A stretch of 64,000 nucleotides of DNA from an uncultured Chryseobacterium sp. Lineage in GTDB: Bacteria > Bacteroidota > Bacteroidia > Flavobacteriales > Weeksellaceae. Below are positions 35,374 through 45,003 of this stretch, in pieces (position 1 is the first letter of the stretch; each line of letters starts with the position of its first letter). The position numbers were made by a program, and so were the translations under genes. The notes beneath the pieces are model-generated. The model saw only the letters and a list, made by a program, of their open reading frames with translations. It was not told the DNA's origin and did not search any database. Location of the stretch: NCBI GenBank assembly GCA_913778505.1, contig CAJYWD010000045.1, positions 29,266-93,265 on the forward strand, given 5' to 3'.

Positions 35374-35404
35374 ATTAAAATAAAAACCTTCTAAAAAAAT
35401 CAAT

Positions 35405-37507
35405 TTATCTCGGAAAAGCATTTGCCATTCCGCCATCTACATTAATGATATTTCCTGTAGATTTATCTAAAATTGCGACACATGCAAAAACGCCGTTGGC
35501 GATATCTTCAGGACGGATAATTTCGTTGAGCAAATTTCTTTTTGCGTAGAATGCAGGCAATTCTTCAACGGTTATTCCATTGGCTTTTGCGCGACCTTCT
35601 GCCCATGCTCCTTCCCAGATTTTGCTTCCAACGATTACGCCGTCAGGATTTACAACATTCACACGGATTTTATCTGCTGCCAATTCTGCCGCCAGTAATC
35701 TCGTCATGTGCTGTTGCGCTGCTTTTGCCGTTCCGTAAGCCACGTTATTCGGGCCTGCAACCAAACCATTTTTACTTGCAATATTCACGATGTCTCCGCC
35801 AAGATTCTGCTTTTTCATAATCTCAACACCAAATTTAGACATTAAGAACTGACCTTTTACCAAAACATTTTCAAGTAAATCCCAATCTTGTAATGTTGTC
35901 TCTTCCAAAGATTTAGAAATTGCCAAACCAGCAGAATGTACAATAATATCTACTCCACCGAAAGCCAAAACGGTTTCCTTGAAAGCATTGGCAATCGCTT
36001 CATCGCTTGTTACATCACACTGAACAGCAACTGCTTGGTCTTTATTATATTTCTCGGTAACAGATTCCACAGCTTCCTGATTAAGGTCTGTGAAAACTAC
36101 AACAGCACCTTCAGCAACCATTTTATCTGCAATTGCCTGCCCGATTCCGCCTCCGGCTCCGGTTACAATCGCGATTTTTCTAGATAGTGGTTTTTCTTTT
36201 GGCATTCTCTGAAGTTTTGCTTCTTCCAATAACCAATATTCGATGTCGAAAGCTTCCTGTCTTGGTAATGAAGTATATTCAGAAATGGATTCTGCGCCAC
36301 GCATTACATTGATTGCATTGACATAAAATTCGCTTGCAACACGCGTTGTCTGCTTGTCTTTCGAAAAACTGAACATTCCCACGCCCGGATAGATGATGAT
36401 GACCGGATTCGGGTCACGCATTGCAGGGCTGTTTGGATGCTTACAAGTTTCGTAATAGTCTTTATATTCCTGTCTGTATTGCTCGAAAAGTGGATTTAAT
36501 TTTTGTAAAATCGCTTTAGAATCCGTTAAATCTTCATTTTTATCTAAAGTCAAAACCAAAGGCTGAATCTTGGTTCTTAAGAAATGATCCGGACAAGACG
36601 TTCCAAGTGGAGCCAGTCTTTCCAAATCATTAGAGTTGATATATTCTAACACTACATCGCTGTCTGTGAAATGCCCAACCATTCTGTTTTCAGAAGAAGC
36701 CAAACCTCTCAGTAAAGGCATCAACTGAGCTGCTTTTTCTTTACGCTCTTCAGCTGGAAGAGATTCTACTTTTTGTCCGCCAAAAACCTGACCTTTTTCT
36801 TCGATTTTTTTAGCGATATATTCAGAAGCCATTTCTATAACTTCTAAGCTGTTGATATAAGATTCGTAAGAAGTATCGCCCCAAGTAAACAGGCCGTGAC
36901 TTCCTAAAACGATTCCTCTGATTCCGGGATTATCGTTTAAACATTTTTCTAACTGTAAACCTAAGTCAAAACCTGGTTTTTGCCAAGGAACCCAACCCAT
37001 TGTATCGCCCCAGATTTCTTTAGTCACTGCTTCGCTGTCTTTTGCTGCAGCAACTGCAATTAAAGCATCCGGATGAAGGTGGTCTATATGTTTGAATGGA
37101 AGAAGTCCGTGAAGCGGCGTATCAATAGAAGGTGCTTTGCTGTCCAAATCGTAGATACAGTGGTTGAAAAGCCCAACCATTCTGTCTTCGTCTGCCAAAC
37201 CTTCATATACATTTTTAAGATTTCTCAATCTTTCTGTGTACAAACCAGCAATCCCTTTTCTCGTCAATGTTCCGATGTCTCCACCTGAACCTTTTACCCA
37301 CATTACCTCAACTTCTTCGTTGGTCAAAGGGTCTTTTTCAATGGTTTTGCAGCTTGTGTTTCCGCCTCCGTAATTGGTGATTCTGAGGTCTGCCCCCAAA
37401 ATGTTTGAGCGGTATAAAAATAAAGCAACCTGGTCATCACCGAAAGATGCTGCTTTTTCATCATCCCACAAATAATCTACATATTTGAAAGTCTTTACTT
37501 TTTCCAT
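35405..37507 (-). CDS. Bifunctional rhamnulose-1-phosphate aldolase / L-lactaldehyde dehydrogenase
   Basis: About 700 residues from ATG 37507 (MEKVKTFKYVDYLWDDEKAA); an 18-codon upstream extension is unlikely. The N-terminal ~400 residues are a class II aldolase (ITNYGGGNTSCKT, VMWVKGSGGDIGTL, HIDHLHPDALIAVAA with the metal-binding His pair, VLGSHGLFTWGDTSYESYIN). The C-terminal ~260 residues are a short-chain dehydrogenase (IAIVTGAGGGIGQAIADKMV, NIASKNG, YGTAKAA with catalytic Tyr and Lys). The fusion cleaves rhamnulose-1-phosphate to dihydroxyacetone phosphate and L-lactaldehyde and oxidises the latter to L-lactate, as in RhaEW-type enzymes. A candidate operator (site F) sits 53 bp upstream. 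Confidence 0.9.
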   Translation of the reverse strand: MEKVKTFKYVDYLWDDEKAASFGDDQVALFLYRSNILGADLRITNYGGGNTSCKTIEKDPLTNEEVEVMWVKGSGGDIGTLTRKGIAGLYTERLRNLKNVYEGLADEDRMVGLFNHCIYDLDSKAPSIDTPLHGLLPFKHIDHLHPDALIAVAAAKDSEAVTKEIWGDTMGWVPWQKPGFDLGLQLEKCLNDNPGIRGIVLGSHGLFTWGDTSYESYINSLEVIEMASEYIAKKIEEKGQVFGGQKVESLPAEERKEKAAQLMPLLRGLASSENRMVGHFTDSDVVLEYINSNDLERLAPLGTSCPDHFLRTKIQPLVLTLDKNEDLTDSKAILQKLNPLFEQYRQEYKDYYETCKHPNSPAMRDPNPVIIIYPGVGMFSFSKDKQTTRVASEFYVNAINVMRGAESISEYTSLPRQEAFDIEYWLLEEAKLQRMPKEKPLSRKIAIVTGAGGGIGQAIADKMVAEGAVVVFTDLNQEAVESVTEKYNKDQAVAVQCDVTSDEAIANAFKETVLAFGGVDIIVHSAGLAISKSLEETTLQDWDLLENVLVKGQFLMSKFGVEIMKKQNLGGDIVNIASKNGLVAGPNNVAYGTAKAAQQHMTRLLAAELAADKIRVNVVNPDGVIVGSKIWEGAWAEGRAKANGITVEELPAFYAKRNLLNEIIRPEDIANGVFACVAILDKSTGNIINVDGGMANAFPR

Positions 37508-37559
37508 TATTATATTTCTAAATTTTTTGTCAAATGTAGAAGGTTCGCTTTTCTTTAGC

Positions 37560-37578
37560 ATCCCGTACTATACTGACA
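37560..37578 (-). promoter_or_regulatory. Candidate regulon operator, site F, beside a -7 element
   Basis: On the minus strand AATATTTG (one base off TAnnTTTG) runs into TGTCAGTATAGTACGGGAT. The half-sites (CAGTAT, CGGGAT) are 10 bp apart as in sites D and E. The rhaT promoter has the same TTTGTCAGT junction. Confidence 0.4.
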
Positions 37579-37611
37579 AATATTTAATTTTAAGTGAATT
37601 GATTTCAATCA

Positions 37612-37667
37612 AATTAAAACTCAACATATTAACATTAGATGTTATCAAATATGTTGAGTTTAATTGA
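37612..37667 (-). terminator. Terminator after susD
   Basis: AAACTCAACATATT (37617-37630) and AATATGTTGAGTTT (37648-37661) form a perfect 14-bp stem with a 17-base loop, extended by AATT pairs. On the minus strand TTTTAATTT follows. Confidence 0.75.
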
Positions 37668-37684
37668 AAAATTTATTTTAAATA

Positions 37685-39754
37685 TTAGTAACCAGGCAAC
37701 TGCGTCAGATTCGGATTATCAATCAATGGATGACCTGGAGAAGCAGCCGCAAATGGAAGCAACTCTGTTTTATTGGTCTGGAATCCGAAGAAAAGCCCAT
37801 CATCAGCAGACTCTACCCAGCCTGGATATTTGTTGTTATTCTCTGCATATCCAAATGCTTTAGAATACATATTATTCCCCATTCCTAAAGTATTAACACC
37901 TTCTAAGAATCCAACTGCTTTCCTGGCATTACCGTTAAATGTGCTGCTATAGGCTTCGAACATCTGTGTAGGATACCATTTGTCGTCCGTGGAAGTTGGC
38001 TGTCCGTGGGCAGCCACAATTGCTCTCAGTGCCGTTTGATAAGCGGCGTAATTTGCTGAGTTTGTAGGAACGTTTTTTATCGTAGCAATTTCTGTTGGAT
38101 TGGTAATATCAATGTATGGCAAAGCCAAAAATGGATCTCCGTAGGTCTGGGAGTTTTTATGGAATTTGTAAAGCCTGTATGTGGCTACATTGGCATATTT
38201 ACCTACTCTTCTGGTCAGGTCTTTCATATCTTGTCTGGTAGCCTCTATTTCGGCAGTCAAACTATTAGTTCGGATAAGGTCTGTACGAAGCATAAATTCC
38301 CCGGCAAATTCCCATTTTCTTTCCTGAACAATAGCTTTCAGAAAGTCGGCTTGTCCGGATGGTAATGGTAATGAACCGATGCCAGCTCTTGTTCTGACAG
38401 CCTGCAATGCAGCGTTGGCAGCAGCTGTAGGACCATTGTTAAGATAATTTTGAGTTTCTGCATACATTAACAGAACATCTGCATATCTCAGCAAAGGAAT
38501 ATTAAGATTTCTATCTGCTGCAGCCTGTGGCTCTACACACCATGATAATCTGAATTTGCCAGGCATAATTGCAGAATAAGTTGTACCCACATCTACAAAA
38601 GTATCGCCGGCCTCGCCTTTATTTAAAAAATAAACACTGTAAGACGTACAAGTCACATCTCTACGTGTGTCATTCTGATTGAACGAAAGATAATAAGAAG
38701 GCAGTATCATCTGCTGTGAAGAACGCGAACCGAAAACACCATTTTTATAACCAGGATGCGCATAAACCTGAAATGCCGAGTTGGTATTCTGGCCTAACGA
38801 TGCAATCTGCCAAATCATTTCGGAATTGACTGCACCAAAATTTCTGCGGTCAAAGTTGTACCATAATGCCTCGAAACCACTTTTTCCGCCTTGGCTCTGC
38901 ACGAGACTTTTGGTTCCTCCGTTAATCACAGCTGCACAAGCGGCGTCTGCAATTTGATACAACTCTCTTACTCTCGCATTGTCTGAACGACGGGACACTA
39001 CACCAGGATTGGAAGTATTGAGTTCCCAACGCAAGGAGTAACCGGCTGCATAGAGCGCAACTTTCGCCAGTAATGCATTCACACCCTCCTTTGACAGTCG
39101 TTCTGTAGTTCCAAAAGCGCTTGCTGCCAATGTTGGAACTGATTTTGAAGCTTCCTGCAGATCTCCTACGATCCGGTCATAAATAACATCTCTGGATGCA
39201 CGTTTTGGGTAAAATGTATTTTCATCGTTAGGATCCAGTGTTTCCAATGGCTCGAATACTGCCGGAACATCACCATAAATGCTGATTAGATTATGATAGC
39301 AGTAAGCCCGAATAGACTTTGCCTCGCCAATTAAGGCGTCTCGCTTTTCACTTGCGGGCATTTTGCTTAATTGATAAATGGCAATATTGGTACGCTCGAT
39401 AACTGCATACATCGCAGAGTATATCCCGGTAACTGTGAAAGGCTTATAAGCATCATAGTTATAATTTCCAACATTGTATTTGGAATTATTGAGTGCTTCA
39501 ACGGAGTGATTAACCGTATCTCCCGCACCAAGCTGATAAAACATCTCGGTTGGAACTATACCTCTGTAACAGCCAAGTACAAACATCTCCGCGGTTTGCA
39601 GGTTTTGGAACACTACATCGGAGTCCGTTGTGTTATAGGCTGGCTGATCCAGGAAATCTTCGTTACAGGAGTTGGTGGCCAAAGTAACCATAATCATGGA
39701 CGACATAATGAACGCCTTTTTTATAAATCTATTTTGAATAAATATCGTTTTCAT
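37685..39754 (-). CDS. SusD/RagB-family surface glycan-binding lipoprotein
   Basis: The 689-residue protein has a lipoprotein signal (VTLATNSC, Cys30) followed by NEDFLDQPAYNTTDSDVVFQ, the typical SusD start. Helical repeats and late blocks such as FRLSWCVEPQAAADRNLNIP, LLRYADVLLMYAET and LQAVRTRAGIGSLPLPSG confirm the RagB/SusD family. It would cap the TonB-dependent SusC barrel and capture rhamnogalacturonan oligosaccharides at the surface. The gene follows susC by 19 bp. At 689 residues it is longer than the usual 500-600. The nearby hydrolases suggest a pectin-derived ligand; the rhamnose genes suggest a rhamnose-containing one. Confidence 0.92.
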   Translation of the reverse strand: MKTIFIQNRFIKKAFIMSSMIMVTLATNSCNEDFLDQPAYNTTDSDVVFQNLQTAEMFVLGCYRGIVPTEMFYQLGAGDTVNHSVEALNNSKYNVGNYNYDAYKPFTVTGIYSAMYAVIERTNIAIYQLSKMPASEKRDALIGEAKSIRAYCYHNLISIYGDVPAVFEPLETLDPNDENTFYPKRASRDVIYDRIVGDLQEASKSVPTLAASAFGTTERLSKEGVNALLAKVALYAAGYSLRWELNTSNPGVVSRRSDNARVRELYQIADAACAAVINGGTKSLVQSQGGKSGFEALWYNFDRRNFGAVNSEMIWQIASLGQNTNSAFQVYAHPGYKNGVFGSRSSQQMILPSYYLSFNQNDTRRDVTCTSYSVYFLNKGEAGDTFVDVGTTYSAIMPGKFRLSWCVEPQAAADRNLNIPLLRYADVLLMYAETQNYLNNGPTAAANAALQAVRTRAGIGSLPLPSGQADFLKAIVQERKWEFAGEFMLRTDLIRTNSLTAEIEATRQDMKDLTRRVGKYANVATYRLYKFHKNSQTYGDPFLALPYIDITNPTEIATIKNVPTNSANYAAYQTALRAIVAAHGQPTSTDDKWYPTQMFEAYSSTFNGNARKAVGFLEGVNTLGMGNNMYSKAFGYAENNNKYPGWVESADDGLFFGFQTNKTELLPFAAASPGHPLIDNPNLTQLPGY

Positions 39755-39773
39755 TTCAGATCAAATTAAAAAA

Positions 39774-42700
39774 TTAAAATGTTAAGTTAATTCCAAGAAC
39801 ATAACTTCTGGATCTTGGATAAGTGGAACTGTCATAGCCCGGCGTCACCGCCACGCCGCTTGCTGCAGAAACCTCCGGATCGAAACCGGAATAACCAGTA
39901 ATAGTCGCTAGGTTATTTACGGTAACATAGACTCTGGCATTGGTTACCATAATATCTCTCAGGAAATTCTTTGGTAAAGAATATCCAAGAGTCAGCTGTG
40001 CAATTCTGAGGTAGGAACCATCCTCAACATAGTAAGAAGAAGGATAAGTGATGGTCTGTGTATTGGTGTTACTCAAGCTCCAGAGACTGGAATCTTCATT
40101 AGGGTTCAGCTGCTTCAATCGCTCAATATTCATGGTTTGTTGTCCTGTATTAGGATCAATCAGATGGTAGAAATTGGTCCCAAATTCTGACGGAACGTTC
40201 TGAAACAGGGCGTAAGGACTCAAACTGTGTTTAGTTGCATTATAAATATCGCCACCAACGCTGAATTTCATAAAAACGGCCAGGTCGAATCCTTTGTAAG
40301 AAAAGTTATTGCTCATCCCTCCAATAAAATCTGGCGTAGCATCACCGATCTTCACCATCTTTCTCGTGAATTGGTCGCCTGCTTCGTTATCTGCGGCAAA
40401 CTTAATGTCTCCAGGCTTGGGCGTTCCGGTTGCGGGTTTTACCACACCAGGTTTCAGGCCGCCATAAGTTCCGTTAGCATTCTGGATAAAATCATCCGTA
40501 GTATAGATACCCTGATAGACATAGCCATACATCTCTCCCAGTTGCTCACCAACCCTTGCATAATAAGTCACCGATCCCGCTCTGTTACTTCCCTGACTGA
40601 AAGTTCTGAAATCTTTGCCTCTTTCCAGTGAAACTACTTCTGAACGGTTATGCCCGATGTTGAAATCTGTGGACCAACGGAAGTTTTCTGTTCTCCAGTT
40701 TATAGTGTTTAATGTAAATTCCACACCACGGTTTCTCATACTCCCGATATTCTGGTACTGTCTGGAGTACCCTGTTGAAGTTGGCAGAACTGCCTGCAAA
40801 AGCATATCGCTTACATTATTGTTATACCATTCGGATGTCAGCTTGATCCTGCTATTGAACAAAGCCAGATCTACTCCCACGTTAGTTGATTTCAATTCTT
40901 CCCATTTAAGGTAAGGATTTCCAAGGTTTGAACTCGTGACGTAAACCGGCGTTCCCGGCGTATTGTTCATTGGATAATCTGTAATGGAATATGTTGTGAG
41001 AAATAAATTATTACCGATATCGTTATTTCCTGTCACACCATATTCTGCTCTGAATTTCAAATCGTTGATAAAATTATTGATCTTTGAATTCTGCCAGAAA
41101 CTTTCCTGTGATAATCTCCAGGCCAAAGCGGCAGATGGGAAAAAGCCCCACTTATTATTCTGTCCGAACTTAGAAGAGCCGTCTTTTCTTACCGTGGCAG
41201 TGAGTAGATACCGGTCATCATAGTTGTAAGTTACCCTTCCGAAATATGATAGAAGAGCATTACTGCTTCTATCGGTAGATTTATCTGAAACGGTTGCGGT
41301 AGAAATATCATTCAATCCGAAGTTCGGAAAAGGAAATTTTATGAGTGATAGGTTATTGCTTTCTGACTGAGAATACACGAGCTCCTGACCGATTAATGCA
41401 TTCAGTTTATGCTTATCTCCAAAGGTATTGTTATAAGTTACGGTATTGGTAATCTGATAACCGTAAGATTCGCTATTGCCGATTTTACCGTTGATCCCCG
41501 TTGTGGTCGGATCCGTAAGATTGGCTCTGGAATTCTCGTTGGAGAATGAAGTAGACTTGACACTTCTCCAGTTATACTGTCCAGCCGTTCTGAATGTAAA
41601 ATTTTTCAGGAAATCTATTTCCAAACCTGTGTTAGCGACAAAATTTCTGTTCCTCGTATTAGAAGTAGAAGCCTGAAGTTCAATGAATGGGTTTTCTGTG
41701 TCATAACTTGGTTCCAATGCTGTAAAATCGCCGTAAGTCTGTGTATTGAAGAGCTGATCCAAAGTGAAACGGGTTCCGCCGGAAATTGGCTGAAGTAAAA
41801 TCTTCTTCATTCCGGAATAGGCACCGCCACCATTGAGGGAATTGGAATTAAAATTGGTATTAAAGTCTACCCGCACGCCTTTATAAAGCTCGGAATTGAT
41901 ATTAACCCTCAGTGAGTTTCTGGTTTCACTGAAATTGCTTAGCAAACCATCCTGTTTGTTATAATTATAGCTGACGTATGCCTGAGTCTTTTCCGTACCT
42001 ACAGAAAAATTAAAATTATGATTGGTCGTGAGGCCAGACCCGCCCAGCATTTTCTTTTGCCAGTCTAATGTTGGAGCATTGGCATATCTTTGCCCAATTA
42101 TATTGTAAACGCCGTTGTAAAATCCCGGAGAGTCAGGCGAAAGATCGTTATTAAAGTAACTACTCCACTGCGCCGTTCTTCCGGCAAGATTAGCCATCTC
42201 ATACTGATACTTGACATAATCTTCCGCATTGGACATCATATCCAGCTTTTTGGACAGCGTATCGAATGAGTTGAAGTTGTTATAGTTGATAATGGCCTTT
42301 CCTTTTTTTCCGCTTTTGGTTTTGATCACAATAATCCCGTTAGAACCTCTCGCACCATAGATAGCAATGGCAGAAGCACCTTTCAGGACGTCGATACTTT
42401 CGATATCATTAGGGTTGATGACATTAAGCGCGTTATCTAATTGAAAACCGTCCACAATGTAAAGTGGTTCCGTTCCCTGAGTAATCGACGCGCCACCACG
42501 TATCGTGACATTGGCACTTGCACCAGGTGCACCACTTGCGGTGACGATGTTAAGACCTGCCGCTCGACCCTGTAAAGCCTGCAGAGCGTTCATTGCCGGC
42601 GTTGCCGCCAGTTCTTTTGCTGAAACAGAGGACACAGAACCTGTAAGGTCCGATTTCTTGACCGTTCCATATCCTATCACGACAACTTCTTCAATCTGCT

Positions 42701-42818
42701 TTACGTCTTTTGCAACAGTATCACTCACTGTAGTTTGCCCAAAGACCAAGCCTGAAGCAAAAAGAAATAAAGGCGCAATCAGTGGCTTGAGACCTTTATT
42801 TGAAATTTTCATAGACAT
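39774..42818 (-). CDS. SusC/RagA-family TonB-dependent oligosaccharide transporter
   Basis: The 1,014-residue protein has a signal peptide (ending FASGLVFGQ), a TonB-box region (EEVVVIGYGTVKKSDLTGSV), the SusC plug (MNALQALQGRAAGLNIVTAS; VTIRGGASITQGTEPLYIVD; NDIESIDVLKGASAIAIYGA) and a ~800-residue barrel ending RSRSYVLGINLTF. The usual ~80-residue carboxypeptidase-regulatory-like domain between the signal peptide and the TonB box is missing. It forms the importer with the SusD gene 19 bp downstream. ATG 42812 is an equally good start. A direct-repeat candidate operator lies 63 bp upstream. Confidence 0.93.
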   Translation of the reverse strand: MSMKISNKGLKPLIAPLFLFASGLVFGQTTVSDTVAKDVKQIEEVVVIGYGTVKKSDLTGSVSSVSAKELAATPAMNALQALQGRAAGLNIVTASGAPGASANVTIRGGASITQGTEPLYIVDGFQLDNALNVINPNDIESIDVLKGASAIAIYGARGSNGIIVIKTKSGKKGKAIINYNNFNSFDTLSKKLDMMSNAEDYVKYQYEMANLAGRTAQWSSYFNNDLSPDSPGFYNGVYNIIGQRYANAPTLDWQKKMLGGSGLTTNHNFNFSVGTEKTQAYVSYNYNKQDGLLSNFSETRNSLRVNINSELYKGVRVDFNTNFNSNSLNGGGAYSGMKKILLQPISGGTRFTLDQLFNTQTYGDFTALEPSYDTENPFIELQASTSNTRNRNFVANTGLEIDFLKNFTFRTAGQYNWRSVKSTSFSNENSRANLTDPTTTGINGKIGNSESYGYQITNTVTYNNTFGDKHKLNALIGQELVYSQSESNNLSLIKFPFPNFGLNDISTATVSDKSTDRSSNALLSYFGRVTYNYDDRYLLTATVRKDGSSKFGQNNKWGFFPSAALAWRLSQESFWQNSKINNFINDLKFRAEYGVTGNNDIGNNLFLTTYSITDYPMNNTPGTPVYVTSSNLGNPYLKWEELKSTNVGVDLALFNSRIKLTSEWYNNNVSDMLLQAVLPTSTGYSRQYQNIGSMRNRGVEFTLNTINWRTENFRWSTDFNIGHNRSEVVSLERGKDFRTFSQGSNRAGSVTYYARVGEQLGEMYGYVYQGIYTTDDFIQNANGTYGGLKPGVVKPATGTPKPGDIKFAADNEAGDQFTRKMVKIGDATPDFIGGMSNNFSYKGFDLAVFMKFSVGGDIYNATKHSLSPYALFQNVPSEFGTNFYHLIDPNTGQQTMNIERLKQLNPNEDSSLWSLSNTNTQTITYPSSYYVEDGSYLRIAQLTLGYSLPKNFLRDIMVTNARVYVTVNNLATITGYSGFDPEVSAASGVAVTPGYDSSTYPRSRSYVLGINLTF

Positions 42819-42880
42819 ATGTTAATTTTTAGTAATATTAAATTAATACTGCCAAAGTACATTGTTAAGAAAAGTTTGGC

Positions 42881-42900
42881 ATCCTGCAATATCCTGCATT
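42881..42900 (-). promoter_or_regulatory. Candidate regulon operator, site D (direct repeat)
   Basis: On the plus strand ATCCTGCAAT is followed at once by ATCCTGCATT: two 10-bp half-sites in tandem differing at one base. Read toward susC this is TGCAGGATATTGCAGGAT. A -7-like GTACTTTG follows ~30 bp downstream on the minus strand (42859-42852). Confidence 0.5.
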
Positions 42901-43067
42901 ATCAATTTAATAATTTAGTATAATTTCTAATACATTATTCAGAAAATAATTCATATTATTGATTATTTTAGGTAAGAATTCGAGTTTATTTTAGAAATAT
43001 GAAATTGACACCGGTTTTGATATAAGCTTAAGTTTTCTAATTATTTTTCTGAAATCTACATTTATTA

Positions 43068-43099
43068 CAGAAAAAGAACACTGACAAAAATCAGTGTTC
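43068..43099 (-). terminator. Terminator after rhaT
   Basis: GAACACTGA (43076-43084) and TCAGTGTTC (43091-43099) form a perfect stem; the minus strand continues into TTTTTCTG. It lies 73 bp past the rhaT stop. Confidence 0.85.
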
Positions 43100-43172
43100 C
43101 AAATTCATTCATATTGAAATGAATTTATATAAGAAAAAAATTAAGAATCTGATGAATTAAAAACTATTGGCA

Positions 43173-44261
43173 TTATCTCAAAGAGTTTCCATATCCTACA
43201 ATCAGGATTGAAATAAACATTACAATCATTCCTAAAACAATGGTTGTAATTGTCTTTTTGGAAACACCTTTCCACTCTTTAATGATAACTCCCCAAAGAT
43301 TAGCAATAAGAATAATAAATGCCATGTGGAGAATCCACGAACTTGGTCCATTTCCCAGCTTACTTTCGCCCATTCCGTAGAAAAAAAACTGTAAAAACCA
43401 CATTGTTCCTGCCAAAGCACAATAGAGGACATTTTTTAAAACAGGTAATTTTTTTTTGGTATAGTCGGTATAAGATTTATTTTTAAAAGCCAGATAAAGA
43501 CAGCCGATAAGATTGGAAGCCATACCGCCCCAGAGTACAACAACGTAGGTTACATTATTCTGAAATAGAAATTCGCCCTGATTAGGATTGGCAAGTTTCC
43601 AGGCTTCATTGGCAACATTCGCCATCGGTTTTCCCGCTTCCAGTCCGAAATTGAAACAGGCACTCAAAACGCCTGAAATAATCGCAACCGTTAATCCCAA
43701 ACCAAATTTATATTCTGTTTTTGAAGAAATGCCATGCGGGTCCAGAGATTCTGTTTTCAGTTCTTTGTCTTTCATCACACCAGCTTTTCCGCTGATGATG
43801 ATTCCCACAATGCAAACCAAAAGTCCCAAAAGAACCATTTTCCCCCAACTGCTGGAAAACATCAATCCAATGTTGTCTTTTCCTGCAGCAGGATTGAATT
43901 CATAATAAATTGAGGGTAAAAGTGAACCAATCACCATCGTCAGTCCCAACATAATGCTGCTTCCTAAAGCAACTCCCAGATAACGAACACCCAAACCATA
44001 CATAAATCCACCAATTCCCCAAAGTGCACCAAATAAAAATGTCAGTCCCAAAATGGTCGAACTTTCACTCTTGATGATTTTCCAGAAATCAGGAACGGTA
44101 AGAAATGCAGCCAAAGGCGGAACAATAATCCAAGAGAATGTTCCTCCAATCAACCAGAACGTTTCCCACTGCCATCCTTTGACTTTTTTGTACGGCATAT
44201 AAAAACTACCCGAAGCAAAGCCTCCGAGAAAATGGAAAATTACGCCCAATAATGCATTCAT
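43173..44261 (-). CDS. rhaT: L-rhamnose/proton symporter
   Basis: The 362-residue inner-membrane protein has about ten hydrophobic segments and RhaT-family motifs: MNALLGVIFHFLGGFASGSF, YMPYKKVKGWQWETFWLIGG, FLFGALWGIGGFMYGLGVRY, LGVALGSSIMLGLTMVIGSL and MWFLQFFFYGMGESKLGN. It would import L-rhamnose together with protons once periplasmic enzymes have released it. The gene has its own promoter and terminator and lies upstream of susC. The family covers some related sugars, but the linkage to rhamnose isomerase makes the substrate assignment strong. Confidence 0.9.
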   Translation of the reverse strand: MNALLGVIFHFLGGFASGSFYMPYKKVKGWQWETFWLIGGTFSWIIVPPLAAFLTVPDFWKIIKSESSTILGLTFLFGALWGIGGFMYGLGVRYLGVALGSSIMLGLTMVIGSLLPSIYYEFNPAAGKDNIGLMFSSSWGKMVLLGLLVCIVGIIISGKAGVMKDKELKTESLDPHGISSKTEYKFGLGLTVAIISGVLSACFNFGLEAGKPMANVANEAWKLANPNQGEFLFQNNVTYVVVLWGGMASNLIGCLYLAFKNKSYTDYTKKKLPVLKNVLYCALAGTMWFLQFFFYGMGESKLGNGPSSWILHMAFIILIANLWGVIIKEWKGVSKKTITTIVLGMIVMFISILIVGYGNSLR

Positions 44262-44341
44262 AATTATGATAATTGTTGAATCTGAAAATTAAAAAGATGG
44301 AATCGATTGCGCATCTTGTAGTGTCATGCCTGCTGAACTGA

Positions 44342-44349
44342 CAAATATA
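44342..44349 (-). promoter_or_regulatory. -7 element of the rhaT promoter
   Basis: TATATTTG (TAnnTTTG) reads on the minus strand, 80 bp before the rhaT start, and is followed by TCAGTTCAGCAGG, which resembles the candidate regulon motif but with 8-bp spacing. No clear -33 TTG is seen. Confidence 0.45.
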
Positions 44350-44394
44350 TCTTGATTTTATCATATCCAGAGTACTTTTTGCTCTGTTTATTTT

Positions 44395-44505
44395 CCCGCA
44401 GATTTTCGCAGATTTCCCCGCAGATTTTCGCAGATTCTTTTTAAAGACTTCGCACAGCGTTCTTTCCGGCAGGTCGCGGGAAAAATACTGCGAAAATCTA
44501 CGGGG
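44395..44505. repeat. Tandem and inverted CCCGCAGATTTTCGCAGATT repeat
   Basis: CCCGCAGATTTTCGCAGATT occurs twice in tandem (44395-44415, 44416-44437). A reverse-complement copy of the core (CTGCGAAAATCTACGGGG) is at 44488-44505. It lies in the gap between rhaT and the GxxExxY gene and is non-coding. Confidence 0.6.
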
Positions 44506-44552
44506 AAAATATTTAAATATATACGGAAAAATCCGTACTTTTAATAAAAACA

Positions 44553-44933
44553 ATGATGAACTAAAATGATATTTCCTACGAAATCCGCGGATGTATTTTT
44601 ACTGTATACAACAAACTTGGTCCCGGATTGCTGGAATCCGCCTACGAAGCGGCCTTAGCTTACGAACTTAAAAAGAAAAACCTGCATATTTCCACTCAGA
44701 TTGGCTTGCCAATGATCTACGAAAATATTAAAATGGATATTGGTTACCGACTTGATATCTTAGTTGAAAGCAAAGTGATTATCGAAATAAAATCAGTAGA
44801 AAATTTGCTCGATGTGCATCATAAACAGCTGATCACTTACCTGAAATTATCCGGTTTGAAGTTGGGAATTCTTGTTAATTTTAATTCCAGCGACATCACA
44901 CACACGATCTTCAGAAAAGTAAATGGATTATAA
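44553..44933 (+). pseudogene. GxxExxY protein gene with a nonsense codon near the start
   Basis: The reading frame encodes NDISYEIRGCIFTVYNKLGP, GLLESAYEAALAYELKKKNL (the family motif GLLESAY), IIEIKSVENLLDVHHKQL and LKLGILVNFNSSDI, the hallmarks of small GxxExxY proteins. The natural start ATG ATG AAC at 44553-44561 is followed at once by TAA (44562-44564), where relatives usually have a GAA, and no ATG follows before the motif. The longest ATG/TTG-started frame begins at TTG 44628 and would lose the first Gly of the motif. The gene is probably inactivated by a point mutation, or uses a non-standard start. Its function in this family is unknown. Confidence 0.7.
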
Positions 44934-45003
44934 TACCAATCCAGGGAACAATTAAAAAATCTGTGCAAGCCATCGGCGAAGATCTGCGGGAAAATCCCAT
45001 ACT

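Noticed and set aside
44395..44505. CRISPR-like repeats near the GxxExxY gene
   Set aside because: Only two abutting repeats plus one inverted copy, with no unique spacers and no cas genes.
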